Shown here piece by piece: positions 25,246-34,193 of a DNA stretch of 64,000 nucleotides; position 1 is the first letter of the stretch; every line of letters begins with the position of its first letter. Position numbers and translations under genes: made by a program. Origin of the DNA: Aeromicrobium erythreum (GTDB lineage Bacteria; Actinomycetota; Actinomycetes; Propionibacteriales; Nocardioidaceae); the NCBI RefSeq assembly GCF_001509405.1, contig NZ_CP011502.1, forward strand, positions 620,001 to 684,000. Reading direction: 5' to 3'. The notes beneath the pieces were generated by a model. The model saw only the letters and a list, made by a program, of their open reading frames with translations. It was not told the DNA's origin and searched no databases.

Positions 25246-25274
25246 TCAACGACGGATGTGTCCCTCAGGTTACG
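25246..25274 (-). promoter_or_regulatory. Perfect candidate sigma-BldN-type promoter of the lytic transglycosylase
   Basis: Minus-strand CGTAAC (25269-25274) and CGTTGA (25246-25251), 17-base spacer, the same spacing as the promoter before the DUF5667 gene at 12.4 kb. The predicted transcript would start near 25238 with a leader of about 87 bases. Confidence 0.6.
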
Positions 25275-25363
25275 TCCGAGTGGCTCGTCCGGCACGCCTG
25301 AGCGACGGCGTGAGCCCTCTGCCGCCGTCCCGGCGCTGGGCCCGACCCGGAACAATGGAGACC

Positions 25364-26677
25364 ATGTCCTCCACCCCGCAGTCCCAGCAGTGGTTCGACC
25401 GCGCCGTCCAGGTGTCGCCGGGTGGCGTGAACTCCCCGGTGCGCGCCTTCCGAGCCGTCGGCGGGACCCCGCGCTTCATGACGTCGGCCCAGGGTGCCTG
25501 GCTGCACGACGCGGACGGCACGCGCTACCTCGACCTCGTCGGCTCTTGGGGACCGATGCTGCTCGGCCACGCGCACCCGGAGGTCATCGCCGCGGTCACC
25601 GAGGCAGCCAGCCGTGGCACGTCGTTCGGCACCCCGAGCCCGCCGGAGGTGGAGCTCGCCGAGGAGATCGTCGCCCGGACGCCCGTCGACCTCGTCCGCA
25701 TGGTCACGTCGGGCACCGAGGCCACGATGTCGGCGATCCGCCTCGCCCGCGGGTTCACCGGTCGCACGCGGGTGGTGAAGTTCGCCGGCTGCTACCACGG
25801 TCACGTCGACTCCCTGCTCGCCGAGGCGGGGTCGGGTGTCGTCACCCTCGGCCTGCCGGGCTCACCGGGCATCCCGGCGCACGTCACCGCCGACACGATC
25901 GTCCTGCCCTACAACGACCGCGACGCCGTCACCGCGGCGTTCGCCGAGCACGGCGACGAGATCGCCTGCGTCATCACCGAGGCCGCCGCCGGCAACATGG
26001 GCGTCGTCTCCCCGCTGCCCGGCTTCAACCAGTTCTTGTCCGAGACGTGCGCCGCGCACGGGGCGCTGCTCGTCAGCGACGAGGTCATGACCGGCTTCCG
26101 CGTGACCCGCTCCGGCCACTGGGGCCTCGACGGCGCCCAGGAGGGCTGGCGTCCCGACCTCCTCACGTTCGGCAAGGTCATGGGCGGCGGGTTCCCCGCG
26201 GCCGCGTTCGGCGGGCGCGCCGACGTCATGGCCCTCCTCGCGCCGAGCGGCCCGGTGTACCAGGCGGGCACCCTCGCCGGGAACCCCGTCGCGTCCACCG
26301 CGGGGCTCACCACGCTGCGCCTCGCCGACGACGCGGCCTACGCCCGCCTCGACGACTGGTCGGCCCAGGCCCGGGCGCTCGTGTCGTCGGCGCTCGACGA
26401 CGCGGGCGTGCCGCACGTCGTGCAGAACGTCGGCAGCATGTTCAGCGTCGTGTGGGGCCTGACCGAGCCCGTGCACGACTTCGCCGGCGTGCAGCGCCAG
26501 GAGACGCACCGCTACACCGCCTTCTTCCACGCCATGCTCGACGCCGGCGTGTACCTGCCGCCGAGCGCCTACGAGTCCTGGTTCGTCTCGGCGGCTCACG
26601 ACGACGAGGCACTCACTAGGATGGCCGAGGCCCTGCCCGCCGCGGCGCGTGCCGCTGCAGCGGCCACCCCGGCCTGA
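25364..26677 (+). CDS. hemL: Glutamate-1-semialdehyde 2,1-aminomutase
   Basis: HemL converts glutamate-1-semialdehyde, the product of HemA, to 5-aminolevulinate using pyridoxal/pyridoxamine phosphate. The 437-residue protein has [32 protein letters not shown], the cofactor aspartate in [12 protein letters not shown] and the Schiff-base lysine K271 in [15 protein letters not shown]. The ATG at 25364 follows GGAG; another in-frame ATG lies 9 bases upstream. The gene heads a co-directional run through the cytochrome c maturation genes (40-bp gap to the next gene), supplying heme next to its use. Confidence 0.96.
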   Translation: MSSTPQSQQWFDRAVQVSPGGVNSPVRAFRAVGGTPRFMTSAQGAWLHDADGTRYLDLVGSWGPMLLGHAHPEVIAAVTEAASRGTSFGTPSPPEVELAEEIVARTPVDLVRMVTSGTEATMSAIRLARGFTGRTRVVKFAGCYHGHVDSLLAEAGSGVVTLGLPGSPGIPAHVTADTIVLPYNDRDAVTAAFAEHGDEIACVITEAAAGNMGVVSPLPGFNQFLSETCAAHGALLVSDEVMTGFRVTRSGHWGLDGAQEGWRPDLLTFGKVMGGGFPAAAFGGRADVMALLAPSGPVYQAGTLAGNPVASTAGLTTLRLADDAAYARLDDWSAQARALVSSALDDAGVPHVVQNVGSMFSVVWGLTEPVHDFAGVQRQETHRYTAFFHAMLDAGVYLPPSAYESWFVSAAHDDEALTRMAEALPAAARAAAAATPA

Positions 26678-26717
26678 CCGAGCCCGACGGCACACCGTCC
26701 ACCGCGAGGAAACCCCC

Positions 26718-27374
26718 ATGAGCGAACGCACCATCGTCCACCTGATGCGCCACGGCGAGGTGCACAACCCGCAGGGCGTCCTCTACGGACGGCTCCCGGA
26801 GTTCTACCTGTCCGACCTCGGGCACCAGATGGCCGAGCGCGCCGCCGACCACCTGTCGACGAACGAGATCGTGCACCTCGTCTCCTCCCCGCTCGAGCGC
26901 GCCCAGCAGACCGTGGCCCCGCTGGCCAAGCTGCTCGAGGCGCCGGTCACGACCGACGACCGCGTCATCGAGGCCGACAACCTCTTCGAGGGTCGCACGG
27001 TCGGTGCCGAGCCGAAGGCGCTCCTGCACCCCAAGAACTGGTGGCTGCTGCGCAACCCGTTCCGCCCGTCGTGGGGCGAGCCGTACCGCGAGATCGCCGC
27101 GCGCATGCAGGCTGCCGTCGCCGACGCCCGCGACGCCGCCCGCGGGCACGAGGCCGTCATCGTGTCCCACCAGCTCCCCGTGTGGATCGCGCGCCAGGCC
27201 TACGAGAAGAAGTCGTTCGTGCACGACCCGCGCACCCGCCAGTGCTCGCTCGCCAGCCTGACCAGCCTGACCTTCGACGGCGACCGCTACGTCGGCTTCA
27301 CGTACGCCGAGCCGGCCGGCGACCTCCTGCCCGACGCCCTGAAGGCCGGCAAGAAGTTCGTCGGGGGCGCCTGA
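26718..27374 (+). CDS. Histidine phosphatase superfamily protein (phosphoglycerate mutase-like)
   Basis: A 218-residue histidine phosphatase. VHLMRHGEVHNP (residues 8-19) carries the phosphorylated His12 and Arg11, SSPLERAQQT is the second arginine block, and VIVSHQLPVW carries the second catalytic histidine. The orthologue sits between hemL and resA in mycobacteria (Rv0525, from memory). It is more likely a phosphatase than a glycolytic mutase; the substrate is unknown. GCGAGGA lies upstream of the ATG, and the resA-like gene begins 3 bases after its stop. Confidence 0.88.
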   Translation: MSERTIVHLMRHGEVHNPQGVLYGRLPEFYLSDLGHQMAERAADHLSTNEIVHLVSSPLERAQQTVAPLAKLLEAPVTTDDRVIEADNLFEGRTVGAEPKALLHPKNWWLLRNPFRPSWGEPYREIAARMQAAVADARDAARGHEAVIVSHQLPVWIARQAYEKKSFVHDPRTRQCSLASLTSLTFDGDRYVGFTYAEPAGDLLPDALKAGKKFVGGA

Positions 27375-27377
27375 GCC

Positions 27378-27962
27378 GTGAGCCGTTCCTCGCGCCGCCG
27401 CGGCGCCGCCGTCGTCCTCGCCCTGGCCCTCGTCGTGCTCGCGGCGTGCTCCGGTCGCGGCACCGAGGGCTCCACCGGCGGCTACGTGAGCGCCAGCCGC
27501 TTCGTCACGTCGGTCCCCGTCGAGGACCGCACCGACGCGCCGGTGCTGGAGGGCGAGGACCTCGAGGGCAAGCGCATCAGCTCGGCCGACTTCGCCGGCA
27601 AGACCCTCGTCGTCAACGTGTGGGGCTCCTGGTGCCCGCCGTGCCGCAAGGAGGCGCCGGTGCTGGAGGAGGTGGCCCAGCAGTACGCCGACCGCGGCGT
27701 GCAGTTCCTGGGCCTGAACGTGCGCGACCAGACCGCTGCCGCGCGGGCCTTCGAGGAGCGGATCGGCACGACCTACCCGAGCATCGTCGACTCCGACGGC
27801 CGCCAGCAGCTCGGCTTCGCCGACAGCCTCCCGTCGCAGGCCATCCCCACCACGTGGGTGATCGACGCGAAGGGCCGGGTGGCCGCCCGCGTCATCGACC
27901 CCGAGCTGCGCGCCTCGACGCTGTCCGGCGTCCTCGACGACGTCCTGGCGAGCACCTCGTGA
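27378..27962 (+). CDS. resA: Thioredoxin-like lipoprotein, ResA/TlpA family
   Basis: A 194-residue extracytoplasmic thiol-disulphide oxidoreductase that keeps apocytochrome c cysteines reduced for heme attachment. The N-terminus is a lipoprotein signal with lipobox LAAC (C24). The redox motif is WGSWCPPCRKEAPVL (C86, C89) and the cis-proline region is SQAIPTTWVID. Electrons would come from CcdA, encoded next with a 4-base overlap. The GTG at 27378 is 3 bases after the upstream stop. This is the first gene of the system II maturation set. Confidence 0.92.
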   Translation: MSRSSRRRGAAVVLALALVVLAACSGRGTEGSTGGYVSASRFVTSVPVEDRTDAPVLEGEDLEGKRISSADFAGKTLVVNVWGSWCPPCRKEAPVLEEVAQQYADRGVQFLGLNVRDQTAAARAFEERIGTTYPSIVDSDGRQQLGFADSLPSQAIPTTWVIDAKGRVAARVIDPELRASTLSGVLDDVLASTS

Positions 27963-28705
27963 CCGACTGGTTCGCCGACACCGTCCTGTCGGGGTCGCTG
28001 CTGCTGGCCGTGCCGATCGCCGTGCTGGCGGGGCTCGTGTCGTTCTTCTCCCCGTGCGTGCTGCCCCTGCTGCCCGGCTACCTCTCCTACGTCAGCGGCG
28101 TCGGCGTGCAGGACCTCGAGACGAAGGGTCGGTCGAGGCTGCTGCTCGGGTCGGTGCTCTTCGTCCTCGGCTTCACGGTGGTCTTCGTGACCGGCGGGGC
28201 CCTGTTCGGGGCGCTCGGGCAGGAGCTCTACGACTACCGCCGTGCCATGTCGGTGGTGCTGGGCATCGTGGTGATCGTGCTCGGACTCGTCTTCAGCGGC
28301 GTGCTGCCCATCCTGCAGCGCGACGTGCGCGTGCACGCGGTGCCCGCGGTGGGGGTCGCGGTCGCGCCACTGCTCGGGCTGTTCTTCGGCCTCGGCTGGC
28401 TGCCCTGCATCGGCCCGACGCTGGGCGCGGTGCTCACCCTCGCGAACAACTCCGGCACGCTCGAGCGGGGTGCGTTCCTGACCTTCGTGTACTGCCTCGG
28501 GCTCGGCGTCCCGTTCGTGCTCGCGGCGCTCGGCTTCGGCCGGTTCATGCACGCCGTCCGCTGGGCCCGCCGGCACCAGCAGACCCTCCAGCGGGTCGGT
28601 GGCGGCCTGCTCGTCGTCGTCGGCGTCCTGCTCGTCACGGGCGTGTGGGACGCGGTCGTCGTGCAGCTCCAGACGTGGGCCGGCGGCTACGGGGCGGCGA
28701 TCTGA
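27959..28705 (+). CDS. ccdA: Cytochrome c biogenesis protein CcdA
   Basis: A 248-residue membrane protein with six predicted helices that passes electrons from cytoplasmic thioredoxin across the membrane to ResA. The two redox cysteines lie in FFSPCVLPLLPGYL and GLGWLPCIGPTLGAV, the standard CcdA/DsbD-beta positions. The GTG overlaps the resA stop (GTGA), and its own stop overlaps the resB ATG. Confidence 0.94.
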   Translation: MTDWFADTVLSGSLLLAVPIAVLAGLVSFFSPCVLPLLPGYLSYVSGVGVQDLETKGRSRLLLGSVLFVLGFTVVFVTGGALFGALGQELYDYRRAMSVVLGIVVIVLGLVFSGVLPILQRDVRVHAVPAVGVAVAPLLGLFFGLGWLPCIGPTLGAVLTLANNSGTLERGAFLTFVYCLGLGVPFVLAALGFGRFMHAVRWARRHQQTLQRVGGGLLVVVGVLLVTGVWDAVVVQLQTWAGGYGAAI

Positions 28706-30396
28706 TGGCCCGCTCCCGCAAGGACCGCGCGCCCGCGGAGCTCGCCCCGGCGCTCGGACCGGTCGAGACGCTGCGGTGGGCGTGGCGCCAGCTGACGTCG
28801 ATGCGCACGGCGCTCCTGCTCCTGCTGCTGCTCGCCATCGCGGCGGTCCCCGGCTCGGTCGTGCCGCAGCGTGGTGTCGACGCCCGCGCGGTCGAGGCGT
28901 TCCAGGCCCGTCACCCCGACCTCTCGCCGTGGCTGGAGCGGCTCGGCGTCTTCCACACGTACACGTCGCCGTGGTTCAGCGCGGTGTACGTGCTGCTGAT
29001 GGTCTCGCTCATCGGCTGCATCCTGCCGCGCACGAAGGTCTACCTGAGGTCGGTGCGCGCGCGTCCGCCGCGGGCCCCCCGCAACTTCGACCGGCTGCCG
29101 GCGTCGGCCACCTTCGAGACCGACGCCGACGTCGAGGAGGTGCTGGCCGTCGCGCGCGGTGCGCTGCGCGGTCCGCGGCTCCTGCCGAGCCGTGTCGACG
29201 TGGTCCGCGACGAGGCGGCATCAAGCACCGGCGGGGGTGCCGGGCCGGGGGCGGCAGAGAGCGCCGGCGGGGGTGCCGGGCCGGGGGCGGCAACAAGCAC
29301 CGGCGAGGTGCGGGCCGAGCGCGGCTACCTGCGCGAGCTCGGCAACCTGGTCTTCCACACGAGCATCGTGGCGGTGCTGGTGGGGGTGGCCGCCGGTGCG
29401 CTGTGGGGCTACCGCGGTGCCGCGATCGTCACGCAGGGCGAGGGCTTCGCCAACGTCCTCACGCAGTACGACGAGTTCGCGTCGGGTGCGCTGTTCGACA
29501 CGAACGACCTGCCGCCCTTCTCGCTGCAGCTCGACAAGATGGTGGCCCGCTTCTGGACGACGGGTCCGCAGCGGGGGGCGCCGCGCCTGTTCGAGGCGTC
29601 GGGCACGTACCGCGAGGGCGTCGACGGCCGCGAGAAGCCGTACGAGATCCGCGTGAACCATCCGTTGAACGTGGGGGGCACGTCGGTCTTCCTCGTCGGG
29701 CAGGGCTACGCGCCGGTCGTGAAGATCACCGACGCGAAGGGCGACGTCGTGTTCGACGGTGCGGTGCCGTTCCTGCCGGCCGACGGCACGTACACGTCGA
29801 ACGGCGTCATCAAGGTGCCCGACGCGCGTCCCGAGCAGCTCGGCTTCCAGGGGTTCTTCCTGCCCACGGCGGTCTCGAACGGCACCGAGGAGGCGTCGGT
29901 GTCGGCGTTCCCGGGTGCCGTCAACCCGCTGCTCGGCCTGTTCGTCTTCCATGGCGACCTCGGTGTCGACGACGGGCTGCCGCAGTCGGTGTACGTCCTC
30001 GACCAGGACAAGCTCGAGCAGTACAAGAACGCCGACGGCTCGAACTTCCGGGTGAGCCTGAGTCCGGGGCAGGAGGCCGACCTCCCGGACGGCGGCACGA
30101 TCGAGTTCACCGACCTGACGCTGTTCGCTCGGTTCCAGATCGCGTCGACGCCGCTCGTCTGGCTGCCGCTCGGCGGCATCAGCATCGGCATCGTCGGGCT
30201 CGTGCTGTCGTTGGCCGTGCGGCCGCGGCGCACCTGGGTCCGTGCACGTCGGGTGGGTTCGCGTACCGTGGTGGAGGTCGCCGCCCTCGACCGCGTGCCG
30301 CGCGACGATCTCGGCACGAGCCTCGAGGACCTGCTGGCGCAGCTGCGCAGCGGCCTCGGCGACCCACCGGACGACCCGGAGAAGGAGCCCCGATGA
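28705..30396 (+). CDS. resB: Cytochrome c biogenesis protein ResB
   Basis: ResB (Ccs1) forms with CcsB the system II heme-handling complex that attaches heme to apocytochrome c outside the membrane. The 563-residue protein has membrane helices near residues 33-53, 88-108, 218-238 and 490-515, with a large extracytoplasmic domain between the last two. An insertion at about residues 173-201 consists of two 12-residue units rich in GGGAGPGAA, encoded by a 36-bp tandem DNA repeat also found in nuoE and, at 39-bp spacing, nuoJ. It lies in the cytoplasmic loop between helices two and three and is not part of the ResB fold. Confidence 0.93.
   Translation: MARSRKDRAPAELAPALGPVETLRWAWRQLTSMRTALLLLLLLAIAAVPGSVVPQRGVDARAVEAFQARHPDLSPWLERLGVFHTYTSPWFSAVYVLLMVSLIGCILPRTKVYLRSVRARPPRAPRNFDRLPASATFETDADVEEVLAVARGALRGPRLLPSRVDVVRDEAASSTGGGAGPGAAESAGGGAGPGAATSTGEVRAERGYLRELGNLVFHTSIVAVLVGVAAGALWGYRGAAIVTQGEGFANVLTQYDEFASGALFDTNDLPPFSLQLDKMVARFWTTGPQRGAPRLFEASGTYREGVDGREKPYEIRVNHPLNVGGTSVFLVGQGYAPVVKITDAKGDVVFDGAVPFLPADGTYTSNGVIKVPDARPEQLGFQGFFLPTAVSNGTEEASVSAFPGAVNPLLGLFVFHGDLGVDDGLPQSVYVLDQDKLEQYKNADGSNFRVSLSPGQEADLPDGGTIEFTDLTLFARFQIASTPLVWLPLGGISIGIVGLVLSLAVRPRRTWVRARRVGSRTVVEVAALDRVPRDDLGTSLEDLLAQLRSGLGDPPDDPEKEPR
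29224..29305. repeat. Intragenic 36-bp tandem repeat in resB (GGCGGGGGTGCCGGGCC type)
   Basis: Two copies, with GCGGGGGTGCCGGGCCGGGG at 29231 and 29267, period 36 bp and in frame. Related copies occur in nuoE (52,067 and 52,103) and nuoJ (58,625 to 58,690). Confidence 0.85.
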
Positions 30397-31325
30397 ACCT
30401 CGCCGACTACACGCAGGTGTCGAACTTTGCCGTCACCTCCGGCATGATCGTCGTGGCGCTGGCGTTCCTCGCGTACGTGGCCGAGTGGGGCTTCGCCCGT
30501 CAGGTCGTCAAGGAGGAGCAGCCGGTCGCGGTCGGCGCCGGCGGCGTCCCCGCGGAGCCGGTCGAGCAGGAGTCGGCGAGCCGCTCCGACGTCCTGCGCT
30601 CCGTCGCGTACTCGCTGACCGTGCTGGGCACCGTCGTGCTCGGGCTCGCGATGGTCACCCGTGGTCTCGCGTCGCAGCGTGTGCCGTGGGGCAACATGTA
30701 CGAGTTCGGCGTGGGCGGCGCGTTCATCGCGCTGCTCGTGTACGTCGTCGTCGCGCGCGTGTCGCCGATCGAGTGGGTCGGTGGCATCGTCACCGGGTTC
30801 GCGCTGGCGGTGCTGGGCCTGGCGGTCTCGACGTACGTCGAGCCGGGTCCGCTCGTGCCGGCGCTGCACTCCTACTGGCTCGTCATCCACGTGGCGGCGG
30901 TGATGATCGCGGGTGCGTTCTTCCTGCTCGGCACGGCGGCGTCGGTCATGTACCTGGTGCGTCAGCGGGCGGAGGACAACGGCACGGTCGGACCGCGTCT
31001 GTCGCGCTTCCCGTCGGCGGCGGTCATGGACCGGCTGGCCTACCGCGTGATCGCCGTCGGCTTCCCGCTGTGGACCTTCGGCGCCCTCATCGCCGGCCCG
31101 ATCTGGGCGCACTACGCGTGGGGCCGCTACTGGGGCTGGGACCCGAAGGAGGTCTGGGCCTTCATCACCTGGGTCGTCTACGCCGGCTACCTCCACGCCC
31201 GCGCCACCGCCGGTTGGAAGGGCAAGCGCGCCGCGATGATCGCGATCGTCGGCTTCGCCACCTTCGTCACCAGCTACTACATCGTCAACCTCTTCGGCTC
31301 CGGCCTCCACTCCTACGCGAAGTAG
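30393..31325 (+). CDS. ccsB: Cytochrome c biogenesis protein CcsB/CcsA (heme-handling)
   Basis: A 310-residue polytopic membrane protein of the heme-handling protein superfamily. The tryptophan-rich heme-presenting WWD motif is WGRYWGWDPKEVWAF, and conserved histidines occur in LHSYWLVIHVAAV and the C-terminal GSGLHSYAK. With ResB it exports heme and ligates it to CxxCH motifs. The ATG overlaps the resB stop (ATGA). It is the last gene of the hemL-ccs run. Confidence 0.94.
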   Translation: MNLADYTQVSNFAVTSGMIVVALAFLAYVAEWGFARQVVKEEQPVAVGAGGVPAEPVEQESASRSDVLRSVAYSLTVLGTVVLGLAMVTRGLASQRVPWGNMYEFGVGGAFIALLVYVVVARVSPIEWVGGIVTGFALAVLGLAVSTYVEPGPLVPALHSYWLVIHVAAVMIAGAFFLLGTAASVMYLVRQRAEDNGTVGPRLSRFPSAAVMDRLAYRVIAVGFPLWTFGALIAGPIWAHYAWGRYWGWDPKEVWAFITWVVYAGYLHARATAGWKGKRAAMIAIVGFATFVTSYYIVNLFGSGLHSYAK

Positions 31326-31354
31326 CCCGCCGCCCCTCCTGCCCTCCCCGCGTT

Positions 31355-31406
31355 GTGGACACTTGCGGGGCGGTCTGTGAGGTTGGAATGCCCCGCAAGT
31401 GTCCAC
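31355..31406. repeat. 52-bp palindrome, GTGGACACTTGCGGGGC arms
   Basis: GTGGACACTTGCGGGGC and GCCCCGCAAGTGTCCAC are perfect 17-bp inverted arms around an 18-base loop, 30 bases after the ccsB stop. Related palindromes lie at 32,390 and 43,713. Candidate terminator or dispersed element. Confidence 0.8.
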
Positions 31407-31476
31407 GACGAGGAGTCGCGTCGGCCGTCCACAGGGGTAGGTTGCTCGGACGGGCGGGCGGGGCCAGCGTCGGGGC

Positions 31477-32421
31477 ATGGATCTTCCACGCGATCGACCG
31501 TTCACGCTGCGCGAGGCGCAGGCCCGTGGTGTCAGCCGCGACGTCCTGAGAGGGTCACGGTTCCGACGCCTGCACCGCGGCGTCTACGTGCGGTCCGACG
31601 TCCTGCTCACCTGGCGGGTCAGGATCGTCGCGGCGCTGCTCGTGCTGCCGGCCGACTGCGTCGTCAGTCACCTGACCGCCCTGAGGGTGTGGGGCTACGA
31701 CACCGGCGGTGACGACGTGGAGCTCTCCACTCGGACCGCGCTCCGGTCGAGGCTGCCGGGGGTCGTGCTCCACCGTCGTCTGCACGCGATCCCCAGCACG
31801 ACCGTGGCGGGGATCCCCGTCACCCGGCCGGAGCGCACCTTCGTCGACTGCGGCACCCGTCTCGGGTTGGTGACGCTCGTCCAGGTGGCCGAGCACCTCC
31901 TGCGTGCGACGTCGTGCACGCGCGAGGGGCTCGAGTCGTTCTGCCACGCGCAGCACCTGCACGGCGTGACGCGGACGCGCCGGGCCATGACCATGGTGCG
32001 AGAGGGGTCGGAGTCGCCGATGGAGACGCTGCTACGGCTCATGCTGGTGTTCGCACGTCTGCCGGAGCCGCAGGTGAACATCGACGTCCTCGACGAGCGC
32101 GGTCGGTTCGTCGCTCGCGTCGACCTGCTGTACCCGCGGTGGAAGGTCGTGGTCGAGTACGACGGGCGCCACCACGAGACCGACCGCGCGCAGTGGGCAC
32201 GCGACCGGCGACGTCGTGAGGCGCTCGAGGCGCTGGGCTACCGCATCATCGTCGTGGCTGCGGCGGACCTCGCCGAGCCGAGGCAGGTGCCGTGGCGCGT
32301 CCACGCCGCCCTCGTCGCTCGCGGGTACACGGGCCCTCGTCCGGTCACGAGCGTCCAGTGGCTCAGGTGGTTCACCCGCCCCGCCGTTCTGGACACTTCA
32401 GGGGGTCGGAGCGCCGCCTGA
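31477..32421 (+). CDS. DUF559-type endonuclease-fold protein
   Basis: A 314-residue protein of an actinobacterial family with an N-terminal AbiEi-antitoxin-like winged HTH (FTLREAQARGVSRDVLR, LHRGVYV) and a C-terminal PD-(D/E)xK nuclease-like DUF559 domain: SPMETLLR (Glu), FVARVDLLYPRWKVVVEYDG (Asp ... ExD) and YRIIVVAA. Many actinobacteria carry several copies; biological role unknown. The last dozen residues, VLDTSGGRSAA and the stop, are encoded by a palindromic repeat, so the native C-terminus has probably been replaced. The start is weakly supported: no clear ribosome binding site precedes ATG 31477. Confidence 0.72.
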   Translation: MDLPRDRPFTLREAQARGVSRDVLRGSRFRRLHRGVYVRSDVLLTWRVRIVAALLVLPADCVVSHLTALRVWGYDTGGDDVELSTRTALRSRLPGVVLHRRLHAIPSTTVAGIPVTRPERTFVDCGTRLGLVTLVQVAEHLLRATSCTREGLESFCHAQHLHGVTRTRRAMTMVREGSESPMETLLRLMLVFARLPEPQVNIDVLDERGRFVARVDLLYPRWKVVVEYDGRHHETDRAQWARDRRRREALEALGYRIIVVAAADLAEPRQVPWRVHAALVARGYTGPRPVTSVQWLRWFTRPAVLDTSGGRSAA

Positions 32422-32449
32422 GCGCCCCGCAACTGTCCAAAAGTTGCTG
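32390..32449. repeat. Palindrome overlapping the DUF559 gene 3' end
   Basis: TGGACACTTCAGGGGGTC pairs imperfectly with GCGCCCCGCAACTGTCCA; a second small hairpin GCAACT/AGTTGC overlaps its right arm. It spans the DUF559 stop codon and lies before the convergent PLDc_N gene. Confidence 0.7.
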
Positions 32450-32456
32450 GCTGGCG

Positions 32457-32732
32457 CTAGAGGCCGCGGAGGTAGTCGGGGTCGTCGTCGGGGCCGCGGG
32501 TGGGGGGACGGCCGCCGGGCCAGCCGTAGCCGGAGTCGCGCGGGGGGCGACCCTTGCGCGACTGCGTGCCGAGGAACATCCACGCGAGGGGGCCGACGAA
32601 CGGCAGCAGGATGACGACGAACCACGCGGGCTTCGGCAGCCCGCGGACCTGCTGGCGCGGTGTGGCCAGGAGGTCGAAGAAGGCGTACACGAGCAGCACG
32701 ACGGCGACGATCGCGATCAGTGCCTTCCCCAT
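32457..32732 (-). CDS. Small membrane protein with PLDc_N domain
   Basis: A 91-residue protein with two membrane helices, IAIVAVVLLVYAFFDLLAT (residues about 5-23) and AWFVVILLPFVGPLAWMFLG (about 36-55), the pattern of the phospholipase D-nuclease N-terminal (PLDc_N) domain. The charged C-terminus is rich in Gly, Pro, Arg and Asp. No enzyme domain is attached. TACGGT precedes the ATG by 6 bases; there is no good ribosome binding site, so a leaderless message is likely. It faces the divergent DUF4229 gene. Function unknown. Confidence 0.8.
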   Translation of the reverse strand: MGKALIAIVAVVLLVYAFFDLLATPRQQVRGLPKPAWFVVILLPFVGPLAWMFLGTQSRKGRPPRDSGYGWPGGRPPTRGPDDDPDYLRGL

Positions 32733-32738
32733 GGCGCC

Positions 32739-32744
32739 ACCGTA
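32739..32744 (-). promoter_or_regulatory. Predicted -10 of a leaderless promoter (PLDc_N gene)
   Basis: TACGGT on the minus strand, 6 bases before the ATG at 32730-32732. Confidence 0.45.
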
Positions 32745-32842
32745 CCTGCGGCCCTCAACCCGCGCCGCCCGACCGTCGCCGCCGCGGCGACGACCGTCGC
32801 AGGCCTGCAACGGGTGCCGACGAGGGGCTTCTCGGCTCCGAC

Positions 32843-32848
32843 TAGGCT
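32843..32848 (+). promoter_or_regulatory. Predicted -10 of a leaderless promoter (DUF4229 gene)
   Basis: TAGGCT, 6 bases (CGACGC) before the ATG at 32855. Confidence 0.5.
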
Positions 32849-32854
32849 CGACGC

Positions 32855-33121
32855 ATGAAGGCGTTCTGGAGGTACACGCTCGCGCGGCTCAGCGTCCTGG
32901 CCGTCACCTACCTGCTGCTGTGGGGCATCGGGCGCACCTTCCTGGAGTTCGACGAGCTCACCAACCTGCTCGTGCTGCTCGCCGCCATGATCATCTCCTC
33001 CGTCATCTCGATCTTCCTGCTCGCCGGCATGCGCGAGCAGGTCGCGCTCCAGCTGCAGGAACGCGCCGAGCGCATGACGTCGCGCATCGAGGAGTCCCGC
33101 AGTGCCGAAGACGTCGACTGA
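32855..33121 (+). CDS. DUF4229 small membrane protein
   Basis: An 88-residue protein with two transmembrane helices ([15 protein letters not shown], and [19 protein letters not shown]) and a charged C-terminal helix ([20 protein letters not shown]). It matches the actinobacterial DUF4229 family, often next to menA. Function unknown. The next gene starts inside it, with a 20-base overlap, so translation may be coupled. Confidence 0.85.
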   Translation: MKAFWRYTLARLSVLAVTYLLLWGIGRTFLEFDELTNLLVLLAAMIISSVISIFLLAGMREQVALQLQERAERMTSRIEESRSAEDVD

Positions 33122-34187
33122 GGTCCGCGCCTGGATCGACGAGGCGATCCGCCGCGTCGAGGCCGACGCCAACCGCAGCGCCGACACCCACCTGCACGCG
33201 CTGCCCGTCGCCACCCCCGACGTCGACCTCTACCTGAAGGACGAGTCGGTGCACCCCACCGGCAGCCTCAAGCACCGGCTCGCGCGGTCGCTGTTCCTGC
33301 ACGCCCTGTGCAACGGGTGGATCGGCCCGGGCTCCACGGTGGTGGAGGCCTCGAGCGGGTCGACGGCCGTCAGCGAGGCCTACTTCGCCCGCCTCGTCGG
33401 TCTCCCGTTCGTCGCCGTCATGCCGGCCGCGACCAGCGCGGAGAAGGTCGCGCTCATCGAGTGGTACGGCGGACGCTGCCACTTCGTCGAGAACGCGGCC
33501 GACGTGTACGACGAGGCGCGCCGGGTGGCCGAGGAGTGCGACGGCCACTACATGGACCAGTTCACGTACGCCGAGCGGGCGACCGACTGGCGTGGCAACA
33601 ACAACATCGCGGAGTCGATCTTCGAGCAGATGTCGGCCGAGCGGCACCCGGTGCCCGCCTGGGTGGTCGTCAGCGCCGGCACGGGCGGCACGTCCGCGAC
33701 CATCGGCCGCTACCTGCGCTACCGCCGCCACCCCACGTCGCTGCTCGTCGCCGACCCCGAGAACTCGGCGTTCCTCGACGGCTGGGAGCAGGACACGTCC
33801 GACGTCGTCACCGGGGTGTCGTCGCGGATCGAGGGCATCGGTCGGCCGCGGGTCGAGCCGTCGTTCGTCGGCGGTGTCATCGACGACATGCTGCGCGTGC
33901 CCGACGCCGCGTCGATCGCGACCATGCGCTGGACGAGCGACCGGCTGGGCCGTCTGGTGGGTGGCTCGACCGGCACGAACGTGTGGGCGTCACTGACCGT
34001 CGCGACACGCATGCGGGCCGCGGGGGAGAGCGGGAGCATCGTCACCCTGCTGTGCGACGCGGGGGAGCGCTACCTCAGCAGCTACTACGACGACGCGTGG
34101 CTGGCCCAGCGCGGCATCGACCTCGCGCCGTGGACGCAGCGGCTGGCCGAGTACGACGCGACCGGGCTGCTGCCGGACGTCGTGTGA
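33102..34187 (+). CDS. PLP-dependent cysteine synthase-family enzyme (Cds1-like cysteine desulfhydrase candidate)
   Basis: A 361-residue fold-type II PLP enzyme. The Schiff-base lysine K57 is in [15 protein letters not shown], the substrate loop is [12 protein letters not shown], and the phosphate-binding glycines are in [14 protein letters not shown]. The family is close to cysteine synthases, but long actinobacterial members like this include Cds1 (Rv3684), a cysteine desulfhydrase releasing H2S (from memory). That makes cysteine breakdown as likely as synthesis. The GTG at 33102 overlaps the preceding gene by 20 bases. It converges on the phosphodiesterase gene with 6 bases between stops. 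Confidence 0.8.
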   Translation: MPKTSTEVRAWIDEAIRRVEADANRSADTHLHALPVATPDVDLYLKDESVHPTGSLKHRLARSLFLHALCNGWIGPGSTVVEASSGSTAVSEAYFARLVGLPFVAVMPAATSAEKVALIEWYGGRCHFVENAADVYDEARRVAEECDGHYMDQFTYAERATDWRGNNNIAESIFEQMSAERHPVPAWVVVSAGTGGTSATIGRYLRYRRHPTSLLVADPENSAFLDGWEQDTSDVVTGVSSRIEGIGRPRVEPSFVGGVIDDMLRVPDAASIATMRWTSDRLGRLVGGSTGTNVWASLTVATRMRAAGESGSIVTLLCDAGERYLSSYYDDAWLAQRGIDLAPWTQRLAEYDATGLLPDVV

Positions 34188-34193
34188 GCACGG

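Noticed and set aside
25152..25360. ydaO/c-di-AMP riboswitch or other leader RNA upstream of the lytic transglycosylase
   Set aside because: The leader predicted from the promoter is under 100 bases, too short for that class, and I could not find its conserved helices.
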